Shown here: positions 35,050-42,552 of the stretch, piece by piece
How positions within the stretch are numbered: the first letter of the stretch is position 1
Layout of the letters: each line of letters starts with the position of its first letter
Assembly: GCA_963590415.1 (NCBI GenBank)
Contig: CAVAPB010000009.1
Span: forward strand, 19,410 to 83,409
From: Fimenecus sp963590415
Lineage (GTDB): Bacteria; Bacillota; Clostridia; Oscillospirales; Acutalibacteraceae
Direction of reading: 5' to 3'
DNA length: 64,000 nt
Position numbers and translations under genes: made by a program
The notes under the pieces: generated by a model
What the model saw: the letters and a program-made list of their open reading frames with translations, nothing else
Told to the model about the DNA's origin: nothing
Databases searched by the model: none

Positions 35050-36600
35050 ATGCCAAAAAAGCAGGAAATGAAAAAAACGAGCACAACTCATTTCGGAATT
35101 CAGCGTAAAATCGTCGCAAATATGACGGCGGAAAGCTGGGAAACAATACCTCATGTAACATATAACTATGAGCCCGATGTAACGGAGTTTATGATTGAGT
35201 ACAAGCGACTCAACGAAAACTGTGCGCCTGAGGACAAAATCACGCTCAACACGATTATGCTTAAAATTATCGTTGAGGGCTTGAAAGCGGACCCCGCCAT
35301 GAACGCGCATATCGAGTTTGACCGCAAGCTTGTAAGGGGCGAAATCCACACATTCCAGGACATCAACATTTCAATGCCGATGGTTCTTCCCAACGGCGAG
35401 ATGATGACGATAAACCTTCACAATTTCGAGAACAAGAACTTGAACCAGATGGTTGACTACATTAAGGATGTCAACAGGAGAGTTGCAAACACAAATCTCA
35501 ACGAGGTTATGTTCGATGTTTCGCTCGACAACACCCTCACCGCCCTCAAGCACGGTAAAATCAAGCAGACGCTTTACCGACTTATCGGTTCAAAAACGGG
35601 TAAGCACAAGGTAAAGACTCTCTCGGGCAAGGCGAAGAGAGATTATGAAGCAATCCCCGAAAAAGACAGACTTACAAAGAGGGATATTGAACAGGGCACA
35701 ATTACGGTTTCAAACATCGGCTCGACATACCGTCAGCAGAGGGGCGAGACCTGCTTGCTTGAAATTGTTCCGCCGCAGGTTTGCGCAATAGCACTCGGCG
35801 CCGTTCAGGATAAACCCGTTGTTATAGTAAACGAAAAGGGCGAAAAGGAAATTGCAATCCGTCAGGTTATGCCGCTTTGTATCGCATTTGACCACAGAGC
35901 GCTCGACTTCGGCGAAATTGTTCCGTTCATAAAGCGTCTTGACGAAATTTTTGAAGCTCCCGAAATTATCCACACATGGAAAGACGGCGGCACGGACGAC
36001 ATTGATATGGAAGAAATCAAGGTTGAGCGTGAAGAGCGTGAAGCTAAATACGAGCAGTCCAAGGAGCGTGAAAAGGCCCGCAAGGAAGCCGAGGACAAGG
36101 CAAGAAAGGCGCAGCGTGAGGCTGAAAAAGCGGAGCGTGATGCGGAAAAGGCACAGAAAGAGGCTGCCGAAAAAGCTCTTAAGGCGCAAAAGGATGCCGA
36201 GGAAAAAGCACGCAAGGAAGCCGAAAAACTTGAAAAGGAAAAGAAAGACGCCGAAGAGAAAGCTCTTAAAGCTCAAAAAGAAGCTGAGGAGAGAACCCGC
36301 AAGGAGCAGGTAAAGGCTGAAAAGGCTCAGCGCGATGCGGAGGAGAAGGCTCGCAAGGAGGCTGAAAAGGCTGCCGAAAAAGCCCGTAAGGATGCTGAAA
36401 AGGCGCAAAAAGAGGCTGAAAAGGCAGAGGAAAAAGCACGCAAGGAAGCCGAGAAAGCGCAGAAAGACGCCGAAAAGGAAGAGAAAATCAAGCGTGAAAT
36501 CGAAAAGGCTCAGCGTGATGCCGAGGAAGCGGTAAAAAGAGCCGAAGAAGCAAAACAAAAAGCGCTCGAAGCCAAAAAAGACGCAGAAAATATTGATTGA
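35050..36600 (+). CDS. Stand-alone 2-oxoacid dehydrogenase E2 catalytic domain with coiled-coil tail
   Basis: A 516-residue protein. Residues ~10-330 match the acyltransferase (catalytic) domain of E2 subunits: HFGIQRKIVANMTAESWETIPHV, NTIMLKIIVEGLKADPAMNA, GTITVSNIGSTY and the active-site DHRALDFGE, which keeps His and Asp of DHRxxDG but has Phe for Gly. There is no lipoyl domain and no E1/E3-binding domain, so it cannot act as a normal E2 alone. Residues ~335-515 are an almost uninterrupted Lys/Glu/Ala coiled coil. AAGGAG lies eight bases before ATG. Substrate and partner are unknown; chloramphenicol-acetyltransferase-like acyl transfer is possible. Confidence 0.85.
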   Translation: MPKKQEMKKTSTTHFGIQRKIVANMTAESWETIPHVTYNYEPDVTEFMIEYKRLNENCAPEDKITLNTIMLKIIVEGLKADPAMNAHIEFDRKLVRGEIHTFQDINISMPMVLPNGEMMTINLHNFENKNLNQMVDYIKDVNRRVANTNLNEVMFDVSLDNTLTALKHGKIKQTLYRLIGSKTGKHKVKTLSGKAKRDYEAIPEKDRLTKRDIEQGTITVSNIGSTYRQQRGETCLLEIVPPQVCAIALGAVQDKPVVIVNEKGEKEIAIRQVMPLCIAFDHRALDFGEIVPFIKRLDEIFEAPEIIHTWKDGGTDDIDMEEIKVEREEREAKYEQSKEREKARKEAEDKARKAQREAEKAERDAEKAQKEAAEKALKAQKDAEEKARKEAEKLEKEKKDAEEKALKAQKEAEERTRKEQVKAEKAQRDAEEKARKEAEKAAEKARKDAEKAQKEAEKAEEKARKEAEKAQKDAEKEEKIKREIEKAQRDAEEAVKRAEEAKQKALEAKKDAENID

Positions 36601-36637
36601 CAGAGATATTTTAATGCGGTAAATATTACAGAACGAC

Positions 36638-36673
36638 AAAGACAGTTTCCCGTAATAAGGAAACTGTCTTTTA
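36638..36673 (+). terminator. Terminator of the E2-like gene
   Basis: AAAGACAGTTTCC/GGAAACTGTCTTT with loop CGTAATAA then TTATTTG. In gene orientation it is nearly identical to the terminator of the divergent MFS gene (32252-32290). Confidence 0.9.
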
Positions 36674-36719
36674 TTTGTGCAATATTCGGCGATTCGTGCG
36701 GATTGGTATTTATAGCGTA

Positions 36720-36752
36720 CCGTAGGGACAGCCCTTGCGGCTGTTCCTACGG
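36720..36752. repeat. Palindromic repeat, AGGGACAGCC family
   Basis: CCGTAGGGACAGCC and GGCTGTTCCTACGG form a near-perfect inverted repeat around CTTGC. Related copies: 2528-2556, 37164-37240, 37480-37516, 37648-37677. Confidence 0.7.
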
Positions 36753-36784
36753 CTTTTATCAAATTAAGAATATTTGTAGAATTA

Positions 36785-36921
36785 CGCCTTCCTCTGACGA
36801 GGAAGGTGGCACGCCGCAGGCGTGACGAAAGGAGAGACGCAAGTTATATCAAATTTTCGTTATCTCTCCCTCAGTCATTTTTCAGAAGAAAAATGACAGC
36901 TCCCTCGTCAGAGGGAGCCTG
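36785..36921. repeat. MITE-like element, CCTCTGACGAGG ends
   Basis: CCTTCCTCTGACGAGGAAGG at the left and CCCTCGTCAGAGGGAGCC at the right form imperfect terminal inverted repeats; an inner hairpin GTCATTTTTC/GAAAAATGAC lies near 36873-36897. No protein is encoded. Confidence 0.65.
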
Positions 36922-36955
36922 TGCTTGCAATATGCTTGGAGTGCCGCACAAAAAC

Positions 36956-37120
36956 GACCGCAACAATCAAATTACAATTTACATTATACCGTAGGGGAGA
37001 ACTGTGTTCGCCCGCTTTTTATTACTGCTGAATTTGACGGGCGACCACAGGTCGCCCCTACGGGTCGTGCATTGATTTTAATGCAATATTAACCGTAAAT
37101 TGCGATAAATCAACTACAAA
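36956..37120. repeat. Dispersed repeat, GTAGGGGCGA family (second copy)
   Basis: Positions 36990-37120 match 2391-2519 (core GTGTTCGCCCGC, end TCGCCCCTACGGGTCGTGC, AT tail with GATAAATCAAC). The preceding ~35 bases (ACCGCAACAATCAAATTAC...) are repeated at 37565-37600 ahead of a third partial copy. Confidence 0.75.
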
Positions 37121-37163
37121 CTAACGGCGGGAGCAAATCTCCCGCCGCTGACAAACATCAAAT

Positions 37164-37240
37164 ACCGTAGGGACAGGGCTCGCCCCTGTCCTAATTTGTT
37201 ATATATCCCACTGCGGACAGCCGCAAGGGCTGTCCCTACG
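37164..37240. repeat. Paired AGGGACAG palindrome
   Basis: CCGTAGGGACAGGGC at the left and GGGCTGTCCCTACGG at the right form an element of about 75 bases with a unique AT centre; same family as 36720-36752. Confidence 0.65.
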
Positions 37241-37272
37241 GCTTTTATCAAAAGAAAATGTTTGCAGAACCA

Positions 37273-37474
37273 AGCCTCCCTTGTGTAAAGGGAGGTGTTG
37301 AGCGTAGCGAAACGGAGGGATTGTTTTGTCGGACAGAAAGCATAATCACAATCTTGCGGCAAATGCAAAGAGCTTATGCAAGAATATGACAAAAGATAAT
37401 CAGTAAATATATTATTATATAAAACAATCCCTCAGTCGTCATAAATGACGACAGCTCCCTTTACACAAGGGAGC
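37273..37474. repeat. MITE-like element of about 200 bp with 24-bp inverted ends
   Basis: GCCTCCCTTGTGTAAAGGGAG at the left and CTCCCTTTACACAAGGGAGCC at the right are inverted repeats, with internal complementary segments GGAGGGATTGTTTT / AAAACAATCCCTC. The whole can fold into one long hairpin. It encodes no transposase. Confidence 0.75.
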
Positions 37475-37564
37475 CTATATCGGACAGCCGCAAGGGCTGT
37501 CCCTACGGCTTTTATCAAATTAAAACGCTCGCAAAACTAAGCCTTCATCTGACGGGCAACATAT

Positions 37565-37677
37565 GCGACCGCAACAATCAAATTACAATTTACATTATAC
37601 CGTAGGGGCGAACTGTGTTCGCCCGCTTTAATTTGCGCTGAATTTGGCGGACAGCCGCAAGGGCTGTCCCTACGGTA
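37565..37677. repeat. Hybrid repeat (GTAGGGGCGA left end, AGGGACAG right end)
   Basis: Begins like the 36956 repeat and ends GGACAGCCGCAAGGGCTGTC CCTACGG like the 37164 family, so recombination or replacement between the two families seems likely. Confidence 0.6.
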
Positions 37678-37768
37678 AATCAATGCGAAGCATTGTATAT
37701 CATCAACCGCAGGTTGCATATCATCAAGCTTTGCTTGTATATCATCGCCGCTTTTGCGGTGCATTTTT
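37678..37768. repeat. Array of four different small hairpins joined by TATATCATC
   Basis: Hairpins AATGCGAAGCATT, AACCGCAGGTT, AAGCTTTGCTT and GCCGCTTTTGCGGT differ in sequence but each is self-complementary. They are separated by nearly constant GTATATCATC / GCATATCATC spacers. A two-hairpin relative lies at 26678-26712. Confidence 0.75.
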
Positions 37769-37769
37769 T

Positions 37770-37945
37770 ACTCCCTCAGTCAAACGCTTTGCGTTTGACT
37801 GCTCCATCTCCGAGGGAGCGGACTTCTAATATAATTTGATGTAAAACAACGGCGGGAGCAAATTCTCCCGAATTCGGGCACCCTTTTGTCTGCTTACGCA
37901 GACATATTTTCCTGTCAGGGGAATTACCCCCGCCCTACCCGATAT
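37770..37945. repeat. Further palindromic repeat remnants
   Basis: 37770-37820 has CTCCCTCAGTCAAACGC...GCGTTTGACTG...CGAGGGAG, a shorter relative of the 36785 element. 37847-37936 has GGCGGGAGCAAATTCTCCCG and TGTCTGCTTACGCAGACA hairpins ending CCCCCGCCCTACC, related to 2660-2690. No gene seen. Confidence 0.5.
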
Positions 37946-37948
37946 ATC

Positions 37949-37989
37949 AAACACCCCGTTCTGCCGAACTTGGCAAAACGGGGGTGTTT
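37949..37989 (-). terminator. Hairpin downstream of the 38096 gene
   Basis: AACACCCC(C)GTT/AACGGGGTGTT with an inner TGCC/GGCA stem; about 106 bases after the stop codon and with a poor U-run, so a provisional call. Confidence 0.45.
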
Positions 37990-38095
37990 GTATGTTTAAT
38001 GCATTTACGAATTACGACTGTGTAAGATGATAAATTTTACAGTCCTTATCATCTGATTTGACAAATTTTCTTAATTCTTTTATCAAGCTAACTCA

Positions 38096-38554
38096 TCAAT
38101 TATTATGTTTTTCGTAATTGTCCAAAGCTTTCTTCAACCATTCAATATGGCTTTCTATATCGTCTTTGTTTTCTTTTAGGTATTCGTTAAGCTCCTGGAC
38201 TAAATTTTGATTTTTTGCCACTTGTTCAATAGGCACCTTGCCAAAAACGCTTGAGTACGGCGAAAAATCAACATCATTATAACTTTTATTTAAGACATTA
38301 ACGACCAGAGTTGCCATATCCAAAGCCCGTGTAACGGTCGTTTCTTCGCTTTGACGGGACCAACGATTTTTATATCGCCAAACCTTAACTGCCGGAACAA
38401 AATTATTTTTATCCCATTGTGCCTTTCCGATTGAAATCCCGACAACATCGGTATTTGTTTTATAATTACCGTCAATTTTTTCATAATCATTTATTGCATA
38501 AATGGGTTTATGCGTTAAATTTGTCGGAATTTCTTTTGGTTTATTGCCTGACAT
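38096..38554 (-). CDS. Small conserved protein, possibly DUF6530
   Basis: A 152-residue soluble protein. The segment LTHKPIYAINDYEKIDGNYKT, then GISIGKAQWDKNN, VKVWRYKNRWSRQSEETTVTRALDMATLVV and a C-terminal acidic helix (YLKENKDDIESHIEWLKKAL) resemble what I recall as the DUF6530 family, which has no known function. The DNA is AT-rich relative to flanking genes, it sits alone beside a repeat block, and it lacks signal or membrane segments. A Lys/Trp/Arg-rich centre could bind nucleic acid, but this is speculation. Confidence 0.6.
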   Translation of the reverse strand: MSGNKPKEIPTNLTHKPIYAINDYEKIDGNYKTNTDVVGISIGKAQWDKNNFVPAVKVWRYKNRWSRQSEETTVTRALDMATLVVNVLNKSYNDVDFSPYSSVFGKVPIEQVAKNQNLVQELNEYLKENKDDIESHIEWLKKALDNYEKHNN

Positions 38555-38617
38555 CTTTTACACCTCTTATTTTATTTGAATATTTCACACTTATCTTAGC
38601 ACCGTTATCAGATATAA

Positions 38618-41377
38618 TTATTTCCGCCAAAATTTATTTGCAGTGCAATCTCTGCCTCCGTTATTTTCGTAGTATGTTAATTTCTCCGCTGCTTCAGTAG
38701 ATGACGAAAAGGTCGTATCACGAGAAGAAGAAGTAAAGATGCCTGAAGTATACTTATCATAATAAGTTGAATCATAGCTTAAACGCACTTCCCTTTGCAC
38801 CCATACATATGTTGTATCTTCAAAATAAACATCTGTTAACCCTGCGTTTGCAAATGCTCCTGCGTTGATTGTTTTGACGGATGCCGGAATAGTAATTGTT
38901 TTTAAGTTTGAACATCTCATAAAAGCTGCCAAACCTATTTCTTCCAATGATGACGGTAAATTAATTGTTGACAACGAACCACAATTATAAAAAGCTTCCT
39001 GGTCAATAGTCTTTATAGTTTCCGGCAAACGAACACTTTTCAACCCAGTGCAATCTTTAAATCCCTTTTTATTTATCTGTGTTACCGGTTTTCCGTTGTA
39101 CGTGTCGGGAATTACTATATCTGTCATATAAGTTGTTGTGCCTCCCGAAACCGCATAAGTGTCATCAGGCAGAAGATAATATACCAAGCCTTCTATACCG
39201 TCTCCCGTTCCGCTTACGCTTCCAAGATTATCACTTGTTCCGTCCGTATATGTTATCACCAATTCGCCGTTTATAAGCTCGGTTTTTACGATTCCCCGTC
39301 CGTCAGCGCCCTTTTCGCCCTGCAAGCCTTGGTCGCCTTTTTCGCCCTTGATATTGCCGAGGTTGGTTATTGAATTATCGGTCATTGTAACCACAAGCTC
39401 GCCGCTCGGGGACAGCGTGAGCGACTTAATGCCGAGTCCGTCGGCGCCGTCAGTGCCGTTCGCTCCGTTTTCACCGGTTACCTTGCCGAGATTTTTGACA
39501 TCGCCGTTTGAATAGGTCAAAACAAGCTCGCCCGAGGCGTTTATCTCCGACTTTGTTATGCCCAAGCCGTCCGCACCCTTGATGTTGCCGAGGTTGAGCA
39601 CGGTGCCGTTTGTGAGTGTTACGGTCAGTGCGCCGTCAGCCGAAACATCAACATTCTGTATGCCTACGCCGTCAGCACCGTCCGTACCGTTAAGTCCGCT
39701 GTCGCCTTTATCTCCCTTGTCGCCCTTTGAGCCTTTGATATTACCGAGATTTATGACATTTCCGTTTGAGAAGGTCAGCACAAGCTCGTTGTCGGTGTTC
39801 AGCGTAACATCTGTAATGCCTACGCCGTCTGTACCATCTGTACCGTCAACACCGTCTTTGCCGTCGGTTCCGTCCTTACCGTTAAGACCTGTGTCGCCCT
39901 TGTCGCCCTTCTCGCCCTGAATACCTTGGTCACCTTTGTCTCCCTTTTCGCCCTGTATTCCCTGTGCGCCGTCATTGCCGACTACTCTGCCGAGATTTAC
40001 CGTGCTGCCGTCACTGTATGTCAAGACAAGCTCGCCGAGGGAATTTATTTCACTGCTTGCAACACCGATTCCGTCCGTACCGTCTACGCCGTCAGCGCCG
40101 TTGAGACCTGCGTCGCCCTTGTCGCCCTTAATGTTTCCGAGGTCAAGCGCAGTCCCGTTTGTAAGAGTTACAACAAGCTTTCCGTCGGTTGAAATTTCAA
40201 TATCGTTTATGCCTACGCCGTCAACGCCGTCTCTGCCGTCAGTTCCGTTAACACCTGCATCGCCCTTTGCCCCGACAACAACGCCGAGGTTTTCGGTAAG
40301 ATTATTTGTGTATGTAATTATCAACTCGCCGTTGCGGTTGATTTCGGACTTCTTAACGCCTACGCCGTCCGCACCGTTGAGACCCGTATCGCCTTTTTCG
40401 CCCTGTATTCCCTGTACGCCTTGGTCGCCCTTTGCTCCGACAACAGTGCCGACATTTGCACGCTGACCGTTTGAGAACGAAAGCACAAGCTCGCCCTCGG
40501 AATTGATTTGTGCCGAGGTTACGCTCACGCCGTCAGCTCCGTCTGTTCCGTTCGTGCCGTTCGTGCCGTCCGAGCCTACGATTTTACCGAGGTTTGCGCC
40601 CGTTCCGTTTGAATATGTAACTTCAAGCTCGCCGTTTTCGTTTATAACCGCAGAAGTAACGCCGATACCGTCGGCGCCGTTTGTGCCATCGGTGCCGTTT
40701 AAGCCGTCTTTACCGTCCGTGCCGTTCGCGCCCACTACCCTGCCGAGGTTGGCTATCTCGCCGTTTGAATAGGTTAAAACAAGCTCGCCGCTATCATTTA
40801 TTACAGAATTTGAAATGCCTATTCCGTTGTTTACGGTTTCGCCGACGACCTTATCGAGGTTTACGCTTTTACCGTCGGAATATGTAATGACCAATTCGCC
40901 TTTTTCATTTATCTTTGCGGCGGAAATTCCAATGCCGTCAACGCCGTCCTTACCATCCTTGCCGTCTGCACCTGCCGCCTTACCGACATTTATCTTCGTT
41001 CCGTCGGAAAGTGTGATAACAAGCTCGCCGCCCTCCGAAAATGAAGCGGAGCTTATATCGGATTTTTCTTTTTTCGCCATTGCCGTAAGCGTGTTCGTCC
41101 AATCCTTTTCGCTGCCCGAATATCCGTTGTCAACGGCAATCTGATAAGCCGATTTGCCCTGAAGTGAAAGGAGCCAATCGTCAAGACTTCCCGAGAAACC
41201 CTGCTGAACCGCAAGCTCGTATGCTGACAAGCCGTTCTTTATGCTTGAGGTCTGCACGGTATTATTTTTGTGCACCAGATTCGCAACCAAAAACGATATG
41301 CCTGCCATTATAACAACCAGCAGTACCGCCACAGCCGCTTTTTTCAATAAATTCTTGCTATGTTTTGTATTTTGCAT
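38618..41377 (-). CDS. Mosaic surface protein: beta-modules, collagen-like linkers, BspA-type LRR
   Basis: A 919-residue membrane-anchored protein exposed outside the cell. Order: cytoplasmic Lys-rich N terminus and one membrane anchor (about 13-36); two copies of a phage-fibre-type motif (SAYELAVQQGFSGSLDDWL, SAYQIAVDNGYSGSEKDW); then 13 copies of a ~32-residue module of the form GxGIxxxxINxxGELVLTYSNGxxxNLGxVVG joined by collagen-like Gly-X-Y runs (e.g. GEKGDKGDQGIQGEKGDKG); finally a BspA-type leucine-rich repeat domain (about 770-870: LKSVRLPETIKTIDQEAFYN) and a short Cys/Lys tail. No sortase signal is present. Adhesion or host contact is likely (inference). Its promoter is at 41410-41438. 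Confidence 0.88.
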   Translation of the reverse strand: MQNTKHSKNLLKKAAVAVLLVVIMAGISFLVANLVHKNNTVQTSSIKNGLSAYELAVQQGFSGSLDDWLLSLQGKSAYQIAVDNGYSGSEKDWTNTLTAMAKKEKSDISSASFSEGGELVITLSDGTKINVGKAAGADGKDGKDGVDGIGISAAKINEKGELVITYSDGKSVNLDKVVGETVNNGIGISNSVINDSGELVLTYSNGEIANLGRVVGANGTDGKDGLNGTDGTNGADGIGVTSAVINENGELEVTYSNGTGANLGKIVGSDGTNGTNGTDGADGVSVTSAQINSEGELVLSFSNGQRANVGTVVGAKGDQGVQGIQGEKGDTGLNGADGVGVKKSEINRNGELIITYTNNLTENLGVVVGAKGDAGVNGTDGRDGVDGVGINDIEISTDGKLVVTLTNGTALDLGNIKGDKGDAGLNGADGVDGTDGIGVASSEINSLGELVLTYSDGSTVNLGRVVGNDGAQGIQGEKGDKGDQGIQGEKGDKGDTGLNGKDGTDGKDGVDGTDGTDGVGITDVTLNTDNELVLTFSNGNVINLGNIKGSKGDKGDKGDSGLNGTDGADGVGIQNVDVSADGALTVTLTNGTVLNLGNIKGADGLGITKSEINASGELVLTYSNGDVKNLGKVTGENGANGTDGADGLGIKSLTLSPSGELVVTMTDNSITNLGNIKGEKGDQGLQGEKGADGRGIVKTELINGELVITYTDGTSDNLGSVSGTGDGIEGLVYYLLPDDTYAVSGGTTTYMTDIVIPDTYNGKPVTQINKKGFKDCTGLKSVRLPETIKTIDQEAFYNCGSLSTINLPSSLEEIGLAAFMRCSNLKTITIPASVKTINAGAFANAGLTDVYFEDTTYVWVQREVRLSYDSTYYDKYTSGIFTSSSRDTTFSSSTEAAEKLTYYENNGGRDCTANKFWRK

Positions 41378-41409
41378 ATTTCCTTCCTCCTAAGACAATA
41401 TATATTTTA

Positions 41410-41451
41410 ATCATACAACGACATACTCGTTTTGTCAACTGTATTCTCGTT
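41410..41451 (-). promoter_or_regulatory. Promoter of the mosaic surface protein with direct-repeat operator
   Basis: Minus strand TTGACA (41438-41433), 17-base spacer, TATGAT (41415-41410). Two similar 11-base direct repeats, AACGAGAATAC (41451-41441) and AACGAGTATG (41432-41422), are 19 bases apart, about two helical turns, and flank the -35 box. They are good candidates for binding by the divergent XRE regulator. Confidence 0.65.
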
Positions 41452-41504
41452 TTTTGCAACCGTTTCTACATCTTTTAGATTAAAATATACAGGAGGTGAA
41501 ACAT

Positions 41505-41810
41505 ATGAAATTCAGCGATAAATTGCGAATGTTGATTGAAGAGCGCAATCTTACCCAAAAGCAGGTGGCTCTTGACTTAAATGTCGCAGCGTCAACCATG
41601 GGCGGATATGTTCAGGGCAGCAGCGAGCCGGATTTTGACACGCTCATCAAAATCGCGGAATATTTCAATGTTTCCACCGATTATTTGCTCGGCAGGCTTT
41701 CCGACGGCACTGTTGACGCAAGCGAAGAAGAGCTGCTTCGGGTCTACCGCTCAATGAAAAGCGAATACAGCCCGATATACATTAAGCAGGGAAAATCGTT
41801 TATCGAATAA
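41505..41810 (+). CDS. XRE family helix-turn-helix regulator
   Basis: A 101-residue regulator: an N-terminal XRE HTH (KLRMLIEERNLTQKQVALDLNVAASTMGGYVQGSSEPDFDTLIKIAEYFNVSTDYLLGR) and a short C-terminal helix with EELLRVYRSMKSEY, as in small phage-like or housekeeping repressors. AGGAGGTG seven bases before ATG 41505 sets the start. It is divergent from the mosaic surface-protein gene; the shared 127-base region holds direct repeats at the latter's -35, so it probably controls surface-protein expression. Confidence 0.9.
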   Translation: MKFSDKLRMLIEERNLTQKQVALDLNVAASTMGGYVQGSSEPDFDTLIKIAEYFNVSTDYLLGRLSDGTVDASEEELLRVYRSMKSEYSPIYIKQGKSFIE

Positions 41811-41824
41811 AAAGCATAAAAGCG

Positions 41825-41856
41825 CACGGGAGGCATCAAAAGATGCCTCCCGTGAT
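41825..41856. terminator. Bidirectional terminator
   Basis: CACGGGAGGCATC/GATGCCTCCCGTG, 13-bp perfect stem with AAAA loop, between the convergent XRE gene and membrane-protein gene. Confidence 0.88.
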
Positions 41857-41873
41857 TTGTTGTTATATTTATC

Positions 41874-42539
41874 TTACTTTACCCATTTAAGCTTATACAT
41901 ACCGAATGCGCCGAGGATGCTCACAACGATAGTTACGAATATCATTGTGCCGACGGGCATTGCCGGAGAGAAGATATAAACTATAACGCCTGCCAAAATC
42001 GGCAAAATTGCAAGGCGCCAATATTTTGCGAAATACGATGCGCCGAGAGCGCCGAAAAGCGCCGGAATTACATATTCAAACGCAGGCTTTACAACCGAAT
42101 CATCCGCAGTTATATACGGTAATACGGGAGCAAACAGCAGTACGCCGACCGCAATGACTACGGTTGTCGTGATTGCCGAAGCCGCAATTGCTACGGTTGA
42201 GATGAGCTCGCCCTCTTCGCTTGAAGCCTTGACCTCGGCTCTTTCGAGCGCATTCATAGCGCACGGGAGCTTGAGATTTGTGATGTTGCCCGTTACGAAC
42301 GAAAGATATGTTCCGCCCGCGCCGAGCATAGGCGTATATGTAATAACTTCAACTATCGCCGTTGACCAATAAATCGGTACGACCGCCGCAAGCGCCTTCA
42401 AAAGCGTTGAAAACTGCGGGAATGCGTCATAATAAATCGAAATCATAAGGGGGACAAAAAGCAACGCCGCCAAAGCGCTGACAGACCATATACTTCCCCA
42501 GATGTGAACCTTATCAATATATGTTTTTTCTTTTTTCAT
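41874..42539 (-). CDS. Multi-pass membrane protein, partner of the DUF5058-like protein
   Basis: A 221-residue protein with about six hydrophobic segments. It contains TYTPMLGAGGTYLSFVTGNITNLKLPCAMNAL, which looks like a substrate-path loop, and an ERAEVKASSEEGELISTVAIAASA region. GGAGGGG precedes ATG 42539. It is 13 bases downstream of the next membrane gene, so the two probably form one transport complex. I do not recognise a named family and cannot assign a substrate. Confidence 0.72.
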   Translation of the reverse strand: MKKEKTYIDKVHIWGSIWSVSALAALLFVPLMISIYYDAFPQFSTLLKALAAVVPIYWSTAIVEVITYTPMLGAGGTYLSFVTGNITNLKLPCAMNALERAEVKASSEEGELISTVAIAASAITTTVVIAVGVLLFAPVLPYITADDSVVKPAFEYVIPALFGALGASYFAKYWRLAILPILAGVIVYIFSPAMPVGTMIFVTIVVSILGAFGMYKLKWVK

Positions 42540-42552
42540 CTTCTTCCCCTCC

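Noticed and set aside
36049..36590. Tandem DNA repeat in the E2-like tail
   Set aside because: The nucleotide sequence is repetitive only because Lys, Glu and Ala codons recur; no fixed repeat length is seen, so it is treated as coiled-coil coding sequence.
35710..36762. A 350-codon frame antisense to the E2-like gene
   Set aside because: It is the mirror of a low-complexity Lys/Glu/Ala coding region, giving Phe/Leu-rich nonsense, and lacks a ribosome site.
37678..37768. Possible CRISPR array
   Set aside because: Repeats of 9-10 bases and spacers of 11-14 self-complementary bases do not fit CRISPR, and no cas gene is near.
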